From Chloroflexota bacterium (lineage in GTDB: Bacteria; Chloroflexota; Chloroflexia; Chloroflexales; Roseiflexaceae), in assembly GCA_018969485.1 (NCBI GenBank), contig JAGWYG010000005.1:22250-86249 (forward strand): DNA of 64,000 nucleotides. Direction: 5' to 3'. The translations under genes were made by a program, and so were the position numbers. Each line of letters starts with the position of its first letter. The first letter of the stretch is position 1. Positions 16,481-25,742 of the stretch are shown here, in pieces. Below the pieces are notes generated by a model, which saw only the letters and a program-made list of their open reading frames with translations, was not told the DNA's origin and searched no databases.

Positions 16481-18031
16481 TCAGGTGCTTCGAACTTTTA
16501 ATAAATACCATACAGGGATAAAGTTTTCCGGTTCAATAATTGCATGTTCACGAAGCATATCTGCATGATATTGCCAAGAAAAAGTCGATAATACGTCAAA
16601 ATGTGAATACCATGATGAGTCGAGTGTTTTGTCAGCATTATCGTAGATGATAGCATATGACGCCTGCCAATATGTCAGATTGGCGAGTATCTGATCGGGC
16701 GTACGTCCCCATATTTGTGGTGCTCCCTCGAAATTCGTATCTGCGACTGCATACCAGTCAGGCATGAGATGAATCTCGCGCAAAGAAGCTATATAAATTG
16801 GCAGTTCGATGAGTACTCGATACCCATTATATAATGAACCATATAATCCTTTCGGGTCATCAAATGCAAATAATATCCGGCTATGTTTTGGTACAGGTGC
16901 TAAAAAATGACTTATCTGCGATTCAATTGGCGTATGATCAAATGGTTTGAATATTTGCACATTACCTGATAAATTACGCGATATACCGATTGAATAAGGA
17001 TGTAATACAGTAGAAAACCAGATAACTGGAATTGTTGCTATAAAAGCAGCATTATATGCGGTGTCTGCGAACAATAAACTGACGAATATGATATTCATCG
17101 ACTGTATATCTGCAACTCGCACAAATCGTTGATTCAGCACGAATAAAAATAAACCAAACCAGGCGAGATATGGCACACGGCCGCTTATCGCCCATAAGAG
17201 TACACAAGATATGAAATATACGCCAGCAATATACGCATTTGACGCTAAAGCATTTTTTTGTCCGCCACCCCAGCGTTTATACCGTACTTTATGTGATGTT
17301 AGCCCAATAAGCTTGGTGGTATTGTGGAAAATCTGAGATATGCGGTTGTTTTGAAAAAACACATGCAAATGTGTTGCAGATTTGAATAAAGCTGGTATTA
17401 ATACGATAATTGGAGCAATATCACGAGTTAATACGGAAATTGCAAGAGATATGAGCAATGCGTAGTATACATGTGTATATCCTGAAAATGATGCGAGAAG
17501 CCATATTATTCCTGCAGCAACCCAGTTTTGGTTCATGGTAAAAAACAATGCTGAAGGAAGCCACATCCAGCCGATAATCTGGTAGTTTTGTCTGACAAAT
17601 GCCATTGAGTATGTTGTTGAACTTAAGGTCACAATAATTGCCGCCAGTAATACCCACAATTCATTACGTTCTTGCATCCACAGCACATGGCTGAACGACC
17701 AGACTAACGAACAAATAAGTGTTACTGTCGTGCCTGCATGGGCATATATATATGATGCTGGCAGTGAAAGATGAAATAACCGTGCAACAGGAGTATTTCC
17801 TAGTCCCATTATGGTGCTTAGGCCACTTTTTCCATATTTGTCGAGATTAATCCATTGTGTTCGGTAAAATAGTGCATTTAATGCACTTTTTGGATGAAAT
17901 CCCATATAGTTAGACCATTTACCATCAAGCAATATTTTTGATGCATTTAATGATTTATACCAAGCATATGGCATTTCGAATAGTAATAAGATTGGATATA
18001 GTACAGTCTTCAGAATATGTGCAATTTTCAC
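16481..18031 (-). CDS. Multi-pass membrane protein of unknown function, AT-rich
   Basis: A roughly 516-residue integral membrane protein with about ten hydrophobic segments (for example 'LPASYIYAHAGTTVTLICSL', 'WVAAGIIWLLASFSGYTHVY', 'AYIAGVYFISCVLLWAI') and a soluble C-terminal ~150 residues. The layout resembles membrane glycosyltransferase (GT-C-like) or polymerase proteins of polysaccharide clusters, but no diagnostic motif was found. The GTG start is preferred for the GAGG five bases upstream; an ATG at 18070 would add 13 residues. Base and codon use is far more AT-rich than the rest of the window, as in the flippase gene at 20.2 kb, so the pair was probably acquired from elsewhere. Confidence 0.72.
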   Translation of the reverse strand: MKIAHILKTVLYPILLLFEMPYAWYKSLNASKILLDGKWSNYMGFHPKSALNALFYRTQWINLDKYGKSGLSTIMGLGNTPVARLFHLSLPASYIYAHAGTTVTLICSLVWSFSHVLWMQERNELWVLLAAIIVTLSSTTYSMAFVRQNYQIIGWMWLPSALFFTMNQNWVAAGIIWLLASFSGYTHVYYALLISLAISVLTRDIAPIIVLIPALFKSATHLHVFFQNNRISQIFHNTTKLIGLTSHKVRYKRWGGGQKNALASNAYIAGVYFISCVLLWAISGRVPYLAWFGLFLFVLNQRFVRVADIQSMNIIFVSLLFADTAYNAAFIATIPVIWFSTVLHPYSIGISRNLSGNVQIFKPFDHTPIESQISHFLAPVPKHSRILFAFDDPKGLYGSLYNGYRVLIELPIYIASLREIHLMPDWYAVADTNFEGAPQIWGRTPDQILANLTYWQASYAIIYDNADKTLDSSWYSHFDVLSTFSWQYHADMLREHAIIEPENFIPVWYLLKVRST

Positions 18032-18241
18032 GATGACCTCATGACTTTTAAACAGTGCTCTACTTTCCATAAATACATATATTGATCTAAAGGGCGTCTA
18101 TCTTGCATTTTCAGGTTTTTTTGATTCTGATGGCGCATAATGATCGCTTTGATTTTTTAATCTAAATCGCATTATTTGGGTCACTATCGTAAAAATAGTT
18201 GCCTAGTTAGGTGCTTGCGTTACTCATCAACAAGACTTACT

Positions 18242-18680
18242 TCAATATTCTCTTAGAGTAAATTCATGTGGCGAAGCAAAGTCATCATGAATAGCAAGTC
18301 TGTAACTGCCACGACCTTCGTATTTTTGCCATGATTGGTCTTTCCGACTAAAAATCTCCTTTTTGGCGATCACAAAGTGCTGTTTGATGAAACACTCGCT
18401 CAGGTCAAGGTAGCCACGTTCAAGTATGCCACTGACCAAGCTGATCAAAACTCGCTTGACGGTGCTGCTGTCAACCCATTCCTGAGAGCGATGATGGGCG
18501 CATTGGTAGGGCGGATAGCGACTGGAAAGGCTAGGCCTCGGGGCAGTTGTTTGCACGATCTACAGCATGCTATCGAGCAGCGGTCGATCACCTTGGCGCG
18601 ACCTCCCGTTGCCATCGGCTCTGCGTAGCGGCCGAGTTCAAAGGGCCCACGAGTGTCCTCTGTTCATCGGTCAGATCCAT
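18242..18680 (-). pseudogene. IS5-family transposase remnant
   Basis: Translating the minus strand from the ATG at 18680 gives 'MDLTDEQRTLVGPL', the standard start of IS5-family (IS427-like) transposases, but a stop appears after 30 codons. The family then continues in another frame: 'LLDSMLWIVQTTAPR', 'RYPPYQCAHHRSQEWV', 'LERGYLDLSECFIKQHF' and 'SPHEFTLREY'. The C-terminal half with the last catalytic acid is missing. A GAGGGAAGAGGTGG ribosome site survives before the ATG. It abuts the IS66 copy at 18746, so the latter probably inserted next to or into it. Confidence 0.82.
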
Positions 18681-18745
18681 CGCCACCTCTTCCCTCATAT
18701 GTCTATGCCGGAATCAGTATACCGTTTTTGAGAAGACCGCTAGAG

Positions 18746-20190
18746 GTAACCGTTCGGGGAGTCATCCGGACGTGATGAGCACCGGAGCCGGCTGGCCAAC
18801 CCAGGCTGCCTGCACCGCCTCGGCCAGAAAGGTCAGGACGTCACGCTGCTGTTGGCAGCAGGTCGTCACCACGGACAGCATCCGCTCGATGAACCGGCTG
18901 CCGGCCGTGCTCGGCGTGCCAATGCTCGGCTTCCGCCAGATCCACGGTGAGCTGTAGGGCCCGCCCGGCGGCGTTGTTGGCCGGCTCGACGCCCGCGACT
19001 CGTGTCAACATCCCGAGCGTCTCCCAATGCGTCGGCAGATCTGTACTGAAGCGCTTGGGTGCGGTGCCAGGGATCGCGCTGCCCTGCCACCAGCAGATCC
19101 CAGATCGCCGGCCGCACCGGGAGGAGTGCCACCTGCAGCCCGGCCCGGTCGGTGATGCCGTTCCGAAAGGCGTGCCAGGCCGCGAACAGCGCGTCCACCT
19201 GCGCCAGCACCCGCAGCGTCCACGGGTGGTTCCCGAAGCCGGCGCCGGCCAGCACGCGCACGTTCCGCTGCAGGTGCGCCAAGTGCAGTTGCCGCTGGGC
19301 GTTCGGCAGCCCAGTGCATGCCGTCCAGCAGTCGGAGACGACAATCCCGGCGCAGGTCTCGCCCAGTGGGGCCCGCAGTCCCGCCTGCCGCCGCGTGGTC
19401 GCGATCCGGCAGTTCGTTGCGACCTGCGTGGCGGCCGCGCAGAGCCAGACGCGAGGCGCAGCAGCGAGCCAGGCAGCCTCATCGGCGTTGGCCGTGTCCT
19501 GTGTGCAGCTCTGGTGACAGCGCTTCCCAGGCTGATCAGCAGGCCGCAGACGTACGCCAGCAGATCCTGGCAGGCCCGATCGCTGAACTGGTCGGTGCTG
19601 TGGAGCATGCTGGTCGGGGCAGTGACGCGTGGCCGATACTCGTCGGATGGTGCGCGCGCCGGAGGCGGGGCGACCACGAGCGCCTGGCAGGCTGGACAGC
19701 AGACGGTGTGCTGCTGGGGCGCGGTGACATGCGGCCGGATAACCGGCGGCTTACACACCTGGGTGCGGCGTACCGGGCGAGCATCGGGCAGGTCAGCAGC
19801 CCAGGGCGTCTGGCAACCCGGATAGCGCATCGTCTGGCAGGGCACCACCGCGTCGACCTGCTCGGGTGGCAGGAGTGGGCGGGTCTGCCTAGGATGGCCG
19901 GGCTGCCCACCACGCGGTCGGCCGCGCGGAGGCTTCTGGGGGCGAGGTGGCGCCGACGGCGGATCGGACGAGAGCGGCCTGGACGAGTTCTGTGAGGTCT
20001 GGTTCACCCGCAGGCGCAATGCGCGCACCTCGGCCATCAGGGCCGTCGGTAGCACCCGGACACTGCCCGGGGTGGTGTCCCAGCCGTCTGCAGGGATGCT
20101 GCTTGGTGGAGGTGCTCGCTCATCCATGCCGTTAGTATGCCGTCAAATCCAGCGCCTGTCAAACACCCGGTCGTGTCTCTGAATGGTTGC
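18746..20190. mobile_element. Degenerate IS66-family insertion sequence
   Basis: The element is about 1.45 kb. Its ends read outward as GAACGGTTAC (left, minus strand) and GAATGGTTGC (right, plus strand), an imperfect inverted repeat with 8 of 10 matches, which resembles IS66-type termini. Flanking 8-bp sequences (18738-18745 and 20191-20198) do not match, so target duplications are lost or the ends are slightly misplaced. The element sits between two AT-rich genes of the glycan cluster. Confidence 0.65.
18762..20127 (-). pseudogene. Frameshifted IS66 transposase
   Basis: The first ~200 residues read in one frame: 'MDERAPPPSS', an Asn/Ser/Pro-rich 'QTSQNSSRPLSSDPPSAPPR' leader, 'GQPGHPRQTRPLLPPEQVD', and a Cys-rich zinc region with 'CCPACQALVV'. 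After 'LLISLGS' the frame is lost and recognisable IS66 segments continue in other frames: 'MAHLQRNVRVLAGAGFGNH' and 'TRVAGVEPANNAAGRALQLT'. The C-terminus 'LTFLAEAVQAAWVGQPAPVL' ends at about 18762. Several frameshifts make it inactive. Confidence 0.87.
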
Positions 20191-20198
20191 ATATTTTC

Positions 20199-21587
20199 TT
20201 AATGTTTACGATTTTCGATAAACTGAGTAATAAAATACAATATTGTCGCTAAACCACCAAAAACAGCACATTGTATGATCGAATTATCATAGAGCGTCAT
20301 AAATAAGTAGCATACAGACAATAATATCTGTGATCCAATGTACTTATAGTTGAACCGAAAAGAGTGTCTTTTTTCGCTCAAGAAAAAACTAACTGCTACG
20401 GTGATTATATTGGCAAGCAAATTGGCATATGCTGCTCCGATTATTCCATATACTGGAACAAATAAGATCGTAAATCCAACATTAACGACAACTCCAGCAA
20501 ATATCGCGAAAGTAAAATCACCAGAATGGTTTGAACGCCACGAACCGAGAGTAGAAAATATAGTGAGATTATAAATTACTCCATTCAATGCGATTACTCG
20601 AATAATAGTTATAGCATCATGAAATTGCGGGGGTGCTAGCATATTCGCGATAACAATTGCAATTTCGCCGAATATCGCCCACAATAGTGCAATAACATAC
20701 ACATATGTGTTACATAGTTGTTTTAAGGCTATACTTGCTTGATTTTGAGGGTATTGAATGATTTTCATTGAATATGGAAGAAAAGCAGTGCGAATAACTG
20801 AATTTACAAGTGAGAACATTGATGCAATATTATTTCCATATTCATATACTCCAACTTGTGTATTTGAAATAAATGTTGCAACTGACCATTTATCAATGTT
20901 TGTGTTCAAATACTGCGAGATTGATGCAGGAAATAATGGTATCGAAAATGATAATATTTGCTTGAGCACTATTTGGTTGGTATGAATATGAAAAACTGAT
21001 AAAAGTGGTCGTAAAATGATGAGTGAGATAAATAAACCAGAAAGTATTCCAACTATCTGACCAATAACATACCCCTGTATTGTTGTATTAAAATGTATTA
21101 TTACTACTGATGACAGTGCGCTAATAGCTGAACTGAATGTGCTATGTAAGAAATATAACCAAGGTTTTTGCTTCATTCGCATCACTAAAACAAATATCTC
21201 GGTTATATTATTGATATAAGCAGTAAAACCGACAATTGCCAGAGTTATCATGTCAATATTGATTATTTGAGTATTGATCATAATAAAACAGCAAATAACA
21301 TATATTATATACGTAAAAATACCAAAAACCAATCTAAATGCTACGATATTCTGCAATAATAAGTGTTGATCATGAATTTCATGAAAATACCTAGTATAAG
21401 CAGTTTCAGTTGAAAATCCCATTACTAATGACAATATGATGCTGGTTGACGAAATTAATGCAATAGATCCATATTCTTCTGGTGAGAATACGTAAGTGTA
21501 TACAGGAATGAGCGCAATTCGAGCAATACCAGCAATAATACTGGATAAACCGTAGATAACAGCATCACGAATGACACTTTTTAGCAC
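20199..21587 (-). CDS. Wzx-like polysaccharide flippase, AT-rich
   Basis: A 462-residue polytopic membrane protein with about 12-14 hydrophobic segments. It begins 'LKSVIRDAVIYGLSSIIAGI' and has 'LIPVYTYVFSPEEYG', the signature start of the MATE/Wzx polysaccharide transporter family; 'SIPLFPASISQYLNTNIDKW' in the middle is also typical. It would move lipid-linked glycan units across the membrane. The start is GTG without a clear ribosome site. It lies downstream of the formyltransferase gene in the glycan cluster, but is much more AT-rich than the genes from 21.65 kb onward, which indicates replacement by transfer. Confidence 0.88.
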   Translation of the reverse strand: MLKSVIRDAVIYGLSSIIAGIARIALIPVYTYVFSPEEYGSIALISSTSIILSLVMGFSTETAYTRYFHEIHDQHLLLQNIVAFRLVFGIFTYIIYVICCFIMINTQIINIDMITLAIVGFTAYINNITEIFVLVMRMKQKPWLYFLHSTFSSAISALSSVVIIHFNTTIQGYVIGQIVGILSGLFISLIILRPLLSVFHIHTNQIVLKQILSFSIPLFPASISQYLNTNIDKWSVATFISNTQVGVYEYGNNIASMFSLVNSVIRTAFLPYSMKIIQYPQNQASIALKQLCNTYVYVIALLWAIFGEIAIVIANMLAPPQFHDAITIIRVIALNGVIYNLTIFSTLGSWRSNHSGDFTFAIFAGVVVNVGFTILFVPVYGIIGAAYANLLANIITVAVSFFLSEKRHSFRFNYKYIGSQILLSVCYLFMTLYDNSIIQCAVFGGLATILYFITQFIENRKH

Positions 21588-21647
21588 AATGGTGCCAGAT
21601 TACTCATAAACTTCAGTTTGTGAAATTGACTGCATTGTATGTGCAGT

Positions 21648-22235
21648 TTATTTGATGATGGTAGACAGCTGACGATACAGCAACGCCGCACCTGCCTGGT
21701 ATGCCGCACGTTCATCATCACAGTAGCGGGATGATGCGCACAGCGTAAACGGCTCGCGCGCGACCACCGCGCCCGTATCAATGCCACGGGCCACGTGGTG
21801 CAAGCAGGCATACTGATGCAATGCACCATCGGCGCGGGCGCGGGCGAGCGCACCGAGGCCAGCATACTCCGGCAGCGAGGCGCAGTGGATGTTGTAGATT
21901 GGCACGCCGAGCGACAGGACGCGCTGATTGATGATCAGGCCGGCGCGGTACAGGATGACCCGTGCCGGGCTGAGCTGTCGGATATGTGCCGCGAGGTCGC
22001 GGTTGCTCCGCACCATCGGCAGCGTGACCGGTGGCGGTGCTTCGGCGGTGCGGAACTGGCACCACCACATGTGTGCAGCCAGCCGTACCGGAAGCGCGCG
22101 CCGCCGCAGCAACCGCCAGACGCGCGTCATGCTCGTCGAGCGATCGACGGCGCACATGACGCCCGGCAGGCCCGCGATCCGTCGGTAGGCCGCGCCGGCG
22201 TAGCCATCATTGCCCAGCAGCACAAGTGTATGCAT
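21648..22235 (-). CDS. Formyltransferase-fold protein, probably sugar N-formyltransferase
   Basis: A 195-residue protein with a formyl_trans core. The catalytic Asn and His lie in 'IYNIHCASLPEYAGLGA' and the Asp in 'ARGIDTGAVV', matching the Asn-His-Asp triad that transfers formyl from N10-formyl-tetrahydrofolate. It is shorter than methionyl-tRNA formyltransferase and lacks the OB-fold C-terminus. Its ATG overlaps the stop of the DegT-type aminotransferase gene by one base (TGATG), so the two are translationally coupled. The most economical reading is that the aminotransferase makes an amino sugar and this enzyme N-formylates it, as in Qui3NFo/Qui4NFo pathways; the sugar itself is not known. 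Confidence 0.8.
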   Translation of the reverse strand: MHTLVLLGNDGYAGAAYRRIAGLPGVMCAVDRSTSMTRVWRLLRRRALPVRLAAHMWWCQFRTAEAPPPVTLPMVRSNRDLAAHIRQLSPARVILYRAGLIINQRVLSLGVPIYNIHCASLPEYAGLGALARARADGALHQYACLHHVARGIDTGAVVAREPFTLCASSRYCDDERAAYQAGAALLYRQLSTIIK

Positions 22236-23419
22236 CACGACACACTGAAATTGACTGTCGCCCGGCTGGCCAGGGCCGCATTCGGACACTCGACCCGATA
22301 GGCCGCGTATGCGGCGAGCTCGGGGATGCTGTACTGGATCAGCTCGCCGAGATGGACGCCGCGTGCGGCATACTCGGCCACGACACGCCGACGGTCGGGC
22401 ACGCGCACCACGTAGTGCGAATAGGTCGCCCCGTCGCGCAGCGGCGGCTTGATCCAACCATCGGGCGCCTCAAGGTGATCATTATACCATGCAGCACGAC
22501 GGCGGCGGTGTGCGATGATCGCGTCGTACCGCGCAAGCTGCACCATGCCCACGGCCGCCTCGACCGGGGCCATCTGCTGCGCAGCATCGGGTGGGAAGCG
22601 GATCGCCTCATCCAGATGGTAGCTGCGCGTCAGCCGATTGAGCAGCGGCGTGCGCTCCTGCAACCACCAGGTCAGGCCATAGAGCGTGGGATGGAAGGCG
22701 GCTGCCGCGCCCAGCAGGTACAGGCGGCGCTGGATGCCCTTGTGCCAGCTCGCCGGCGCGAGGTGCTGGTCGCGCCAGGTGCGCACCCGGTGTGCGAGCG
22801 CGGCGTCCTGGAACGTGAGCATGCCGCCGAAGATTGCGGTGAGGATCTTGCTGATGTTGAACGCATAGATCGCGACGTCGCCGACGGTGCCGACGGCGCG
22901 GCCACGCCAGGTTGCGCCAAACGCGTGGCTGCAATCCTGGATCAGCCAGACGCGGTGGCCGTAACGTCGACCGGCCTGCTGTGCGATCGCGTCGAGCTGG
23001 TCAACGTCCTGCGCATAGCCGAAGGTATGCGTGGCGATGATCGCGCGCGTACGCGCATTCACCGCCGCCTCGGCGCGCGCCAGGTCCATGTTGTAGTCGT
23101 CGAGGCTGATGTCGACGAAACGCGGATGATTACCGCTGAGGACGACGGCATGCGCGACGACCGAGCAGGTATACGCCGGCATGATGACTTCGGCGTCGTC
23201 GATGCCGAGCGCACGCAGGAAGGCCCACTGGGCGACGCGACCGTAGGGGAATGCCACAGCCGCGCTGGCGCCGAACGCGTCGGCGAACGCGGCTTCGAAG
23301 CGGCTGACGGCGTCGGCGGGCGGCGTGAGCAGCGCAGCGAATTCGGCGAGTCCGAGCGTCGGATGAAAGCGCGGTTCGATGGTCAGCCTCCCCGGCACTG
23401 CTGCCGTGCCGCTGGTCAC
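22235..23419 (-). CDS. DegT/DnrJ/EryC1-family aminotransferase
   Basis: A 394-residue PLP enzyme of the sugar-aminotransferase family. 'AAFADAFGASAAVAFPYGR' is the substrate/PLP entry region, 'EVIMPAYTCSVVAHAV' the conserved second strand, 'LIQDCSHAFGATWRGRAVG' the Asp/His segment under the ring, and the Schiff-base Lys is in 'YAFNISKILTAIFGGML'. The GTG start overlaps the stop of the preceding gene. The family transaminates keto-sugar nucleotides for surface glycans. Position before a formyltransferase supports synthesis of an N-formylated amino sugar. Replacement of the common 'SFHPTK' by 'AFNISK' occurs in some relatives that act on lipid-linked or non-nucleotide substrates. Confidence 0.88.
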   Translation of the reverse strand: MTSGTAAVPGRLTIEPRFHPTLGLAEFAALLTPPADAVSRFEAAFADAFGASAAVAFPYGRVAQWAFLRALGIDDAEVIMPAYTCSVVAHAVVLSGNHPRFVDISLDDYNMDLARAEAAVNARTRAIIATHTFGYAQDVDQLDAIAQQAGRRYGHRVWLIQDCSHAFGATWRGRAVGTVGDVAIYAFNISKILTAIFGGMLTFQDAALAHRVRTWRDQHLAPASWHKGIQRRLYLLGAAAAFHPTLYGLTWWLQERTPLLNRLTRSYHLDEAIRFPPDAAQQMAPVEAAVGMVQLARYDAIIAHRRRRAAWYNDHLEAPDGWIKPPLRDGATYSHYVVRVPDRRRVVAEYAARGVHLGELIQYSIPELAAYAAYRVECPNAALASRATVNFSVS

Positions 23420-24975
23420 ACCGTGTCGGCGGTGTGTTCGTCCTGGATCTGCCAGTACCCCTGGCTGGCCATGTGGATGGCGACGAACGGGTGCGTGGGC
23501 GCCGCGACAGTGTATCCCGGCGGCGCACTGGTATGGTCTTCGATGACGAGCGCCGCACCGAAGATGATGCGCCGGCGATGCCGTGCCGGCCAGAGCCGGA
23601 CGCCGGTGATGACCCGGGCGACGATCTGGCGCTTGACCCATTCGCGCACCGCCCGATGGCGAAACAGGGTCAGCGCGAGCAGCCGCAGCGCCAGCGTATG
23701 CCAGGGCTGCGGCAACGCCCTGGGCATCGCACTGAACCTGGTGCTGATCGTGACGCCATGCTCGTCGAGCACGACGCTGGCGTCGGGATCCTGGCCCTGG
23801 GTGCTGCCGCATCGACCGGCGCGATCGCGCAGGATGACGCCGGCATCGATGCGCTGGTGATCGTGCGCGTAGTGCTGGACGATGCCGCCGCGCAGGGTGT
23901 TGATGATGGTGTAGTGCTGCATGCCGCGGTCGACCAGCAGGCCGGCCGATGGAAAGGATCGCCGGAATGGTGCGCCATCGCATGGCAGCGTCGGAGCATC
24001 GGGCGGCAGTGGCGATCCGGCGAGGACGGCCGACCAGCAGTAGGCGTTGAAGAACGGGATCAGATTCAGATCGTCGAGGGTGTCGAGGGTGACGACGCGC
24101 CGTTGTGCGATGCTCGCGGCCATGCGCCGGGCGATCGCTGCAGCCTGCGGCTGTGCCGGCGCCAGCGCCAGGAACCCCGCAGGCACGAAGAACCGTACGC
24201 ATCGGCTGCCATAGATGCCGCCAAACGATCCATCGGGATGGACGAAGTGGCTCAGGAATGTGCAGGCGCGCTGCAGCGGCTGATCGAGCGCCAGATCGGG
24301 GCGCCGCAGGTGGACATCGGCGAGGTAGTACAGGCATAGGCTCTGGTATGCCGGATCGGCGCCATCGTACTCGCGAAACCAGCCTTCGTCCGATTGATGC
24401 TGCAGGATGCGCTGCAGCAGGATACCTGCCCGGCGTTCGGCGCGCCCGTCACCCTCCTGGCGCTGCCAGCGCACCAGCGCCGCCACGGCGGTCGCCAGGT
24501 GGTTGCTGATGATCGCATGTGTCTCGTCGGCGACGCACAGGTAGTCGATCAGCGGGGCGATCGTCGCGCGCCAGTGCTGCCGCCGCAGCCCGTCGAGCTG
24601 ATCGTCCAGCAGCTCCAGGGCACACATCAGATCGAAGGCGACCAGCGCCGTCACGCAGAACGACCCCTCGCGCGGAAACGCTTCCTCAAGGCTGCCATCG
24701 CCGCGCGTCAGCTGCCGCGTTCCGCGGAAGAGCGCGTCGATCCGTCGCAGGAATGCCTCGCGGCTGGTGGGATAGGGCCACAGGCCATGCCGCCACAGGC
24801 GTGCGAGCCCGTGTGCTGCACCCTGGAAGGTTCCGTTGCCGAAATCACTCAACCCCCACGCCCAGTAGACCCGGTCGGCGACGCCGTAGCTGTCGCTGGT
24901 GGCGTCGGTATCGAGCATGGCCAGCACGCGTGGCAGGACGGCCAGCACCTGCGCGTGGTAGGGCGTGGCGCTCAT
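23416..24975 (-). CDS. Heparinase II/III-like protein, putative
   Basis: A 519-residue soluble protein starting MSATPYHAQVLAVLPRVL; its ATG overlaps the previous stop (ATGA). The N-terminal ~330 residues are helical with repeated 'W/Y-rich' hairpins ('YWAWGLSDFGNGTFQGAAHG', 'DEGWFREYDGADPAYQSLC'), as in the alpha/alpha-toroid of heparinase- and alginate-lyase-like proteins. The C-terminal part is beta-rich ('GIVQHYAHDHQRIDAGVILR'). Similar genes occur with AsnB and glycosyltransferases in surface-glycan loci. Neither lyase activity nor catalytic residues can be assigned from sequence alone. Confidence 0.68.
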   Translation of the reverse strand: MSATPYHAQVLAVLPRVLAMLDTDATSDSYGVADRVYWAWGLSDFGNGTFQGAAHGLARLWRHGLWPYPTSREAFLRRIDALFRGTRQLTRGDGSLEEAFPREGSFCVTALVAFDLMCALELLDDQLDGLRRQHWRATIAPLIDYLCVADETHAIISNHLATAVAALVRWQRQEGDGRAERRAGILLQRILQHQSDEGWFREYDGADPAYQSLCLYYLADVHLRRPDLALDQPLQRACTFLSHFVHPDGSFGGIYGSRCVRFFVPAGFLALAPAQPQAAAIARRMAASIAQRRVVTLDTLDDLNLIPFFNAYCWSAVLAGSPLPPDAPTLPCDGAPFRRSFPSAGLLVDRGMQHYTIINTLRGGIVQHYAHDHQRIDAGVILRDRAGRCGSTQGQDPDASVVLDEHGVTISTRFSAMPRALPQPWHTLALRLLALTLFRHRAVREWVKRQIVARVITGVRLWPARHRRRIIFGAALVIEDHTSAPPGYTVAAPTHPFVAIHMASQGYWQIQDEHTADTV

Positions 24976-25742
24976 CGCTGGTACCAGAACCGCACGATCA
25001 GGCTGGCATCGATCGATGGCAGCACCGGAATCGGCCAGAAGCCCAGCCGGCGCCGCGTGAAGTGCCGGTCGAGCCGCTCGATGATGTCGTCGGCCAGATT
25101 CGGGTGTTCCCAGCAGATCAATCGGTCGGGATCGATGCTGGTGTGCCGCTGCAGCCAGCGCCGCGAGGTGAGCGCGCGGCCGATGCCCCAGGCCAGGCCG
25201 CCGTCGGCGGGGATCGCGCCGATGATCGCGCCGCCCGGCCGCACAACGCGGCGCCACTCGGCCAGATAGCCGTCGATCGGGTGAAGGTGCTCGAGCGAGT
25301 AGAAGCTGATGAGGACATCGATCGTCGCATCATCGACAGGAAGCCGGGGTGTGTCGCGGGTGACGGCATGCGAGCCGAATGCCACGCCGAGCCGCTGCAG
25401 GTGCTGCTCGCTGCGCGCCAGCATCTCCGGATGCACATCGATCAGCGTGTAGTGCTGCGGCCGGCCACGCCAGTGCCGGCTGTGGCGGATGTCGCCGGCG
25501 CCGACCTCGAGGACGGTGCGACCGGCCAGCGGGACGGCGCGCACGATCGTGTAGCCGGCATCATTGACCAGCGACCCCGCGCCATGTCGCTGGTGGGTCA
25601 TGTAGAAGCGATCATAGGTCTGCTGCCATTCGAGCCACATCGGATCGGCATGATCAGGAACTGCTCCCCAGCGCTCGCGGTCGCCCCACAGCGGAGTGCG
25701 CCAGGCAGTCGGGAGCCAGTGGCGGATGACCGGGAGTCTCAT
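24972..25742 (-). CDS. SAM-dependent methyltransferase, class I
   Basis: A 256-residue methyltransferase. Motif I is 'VLEVGAGDIRHSRHW', the acidic loop is 'YTLIDVHPEMLARS', and motif IV/post region is 'IDVLISFYSLEHLHPIDGY' followed by 'VVRPGGAIIGAIP'. The start ATG overlaps the upstream stop (ATGA), and its own stop overlaps the next ATG, so expression is coupled within the glycan operon. The acceptor is unknown; lipid-linked sugar or glycan is likely from context. Confidence 0.87.
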   Translation of the reverse strand: MRLPVIRHWLPTAWRTPLWGDRERWGAVPDHADPMWLEWQQTYDRFYMTHQRHGAGSLVNDAGYTIVRAVPLAGRTVLEVGAGDIRHSRHWRGRPQHYTLIDVHPEMLARSEQHLQRLGVAFGSHAVTRDTPRLPVDDATIDVLISFYSLEHLHPIDGYLAEWRRVVRPGGAIIGAIPADGGLAWGIGRALTSRRWLQRHTSIDPDRLICWEHPNLADDIIERLDRHFTRRRLGFWPIPVLPSIDASLIVRFWYQR

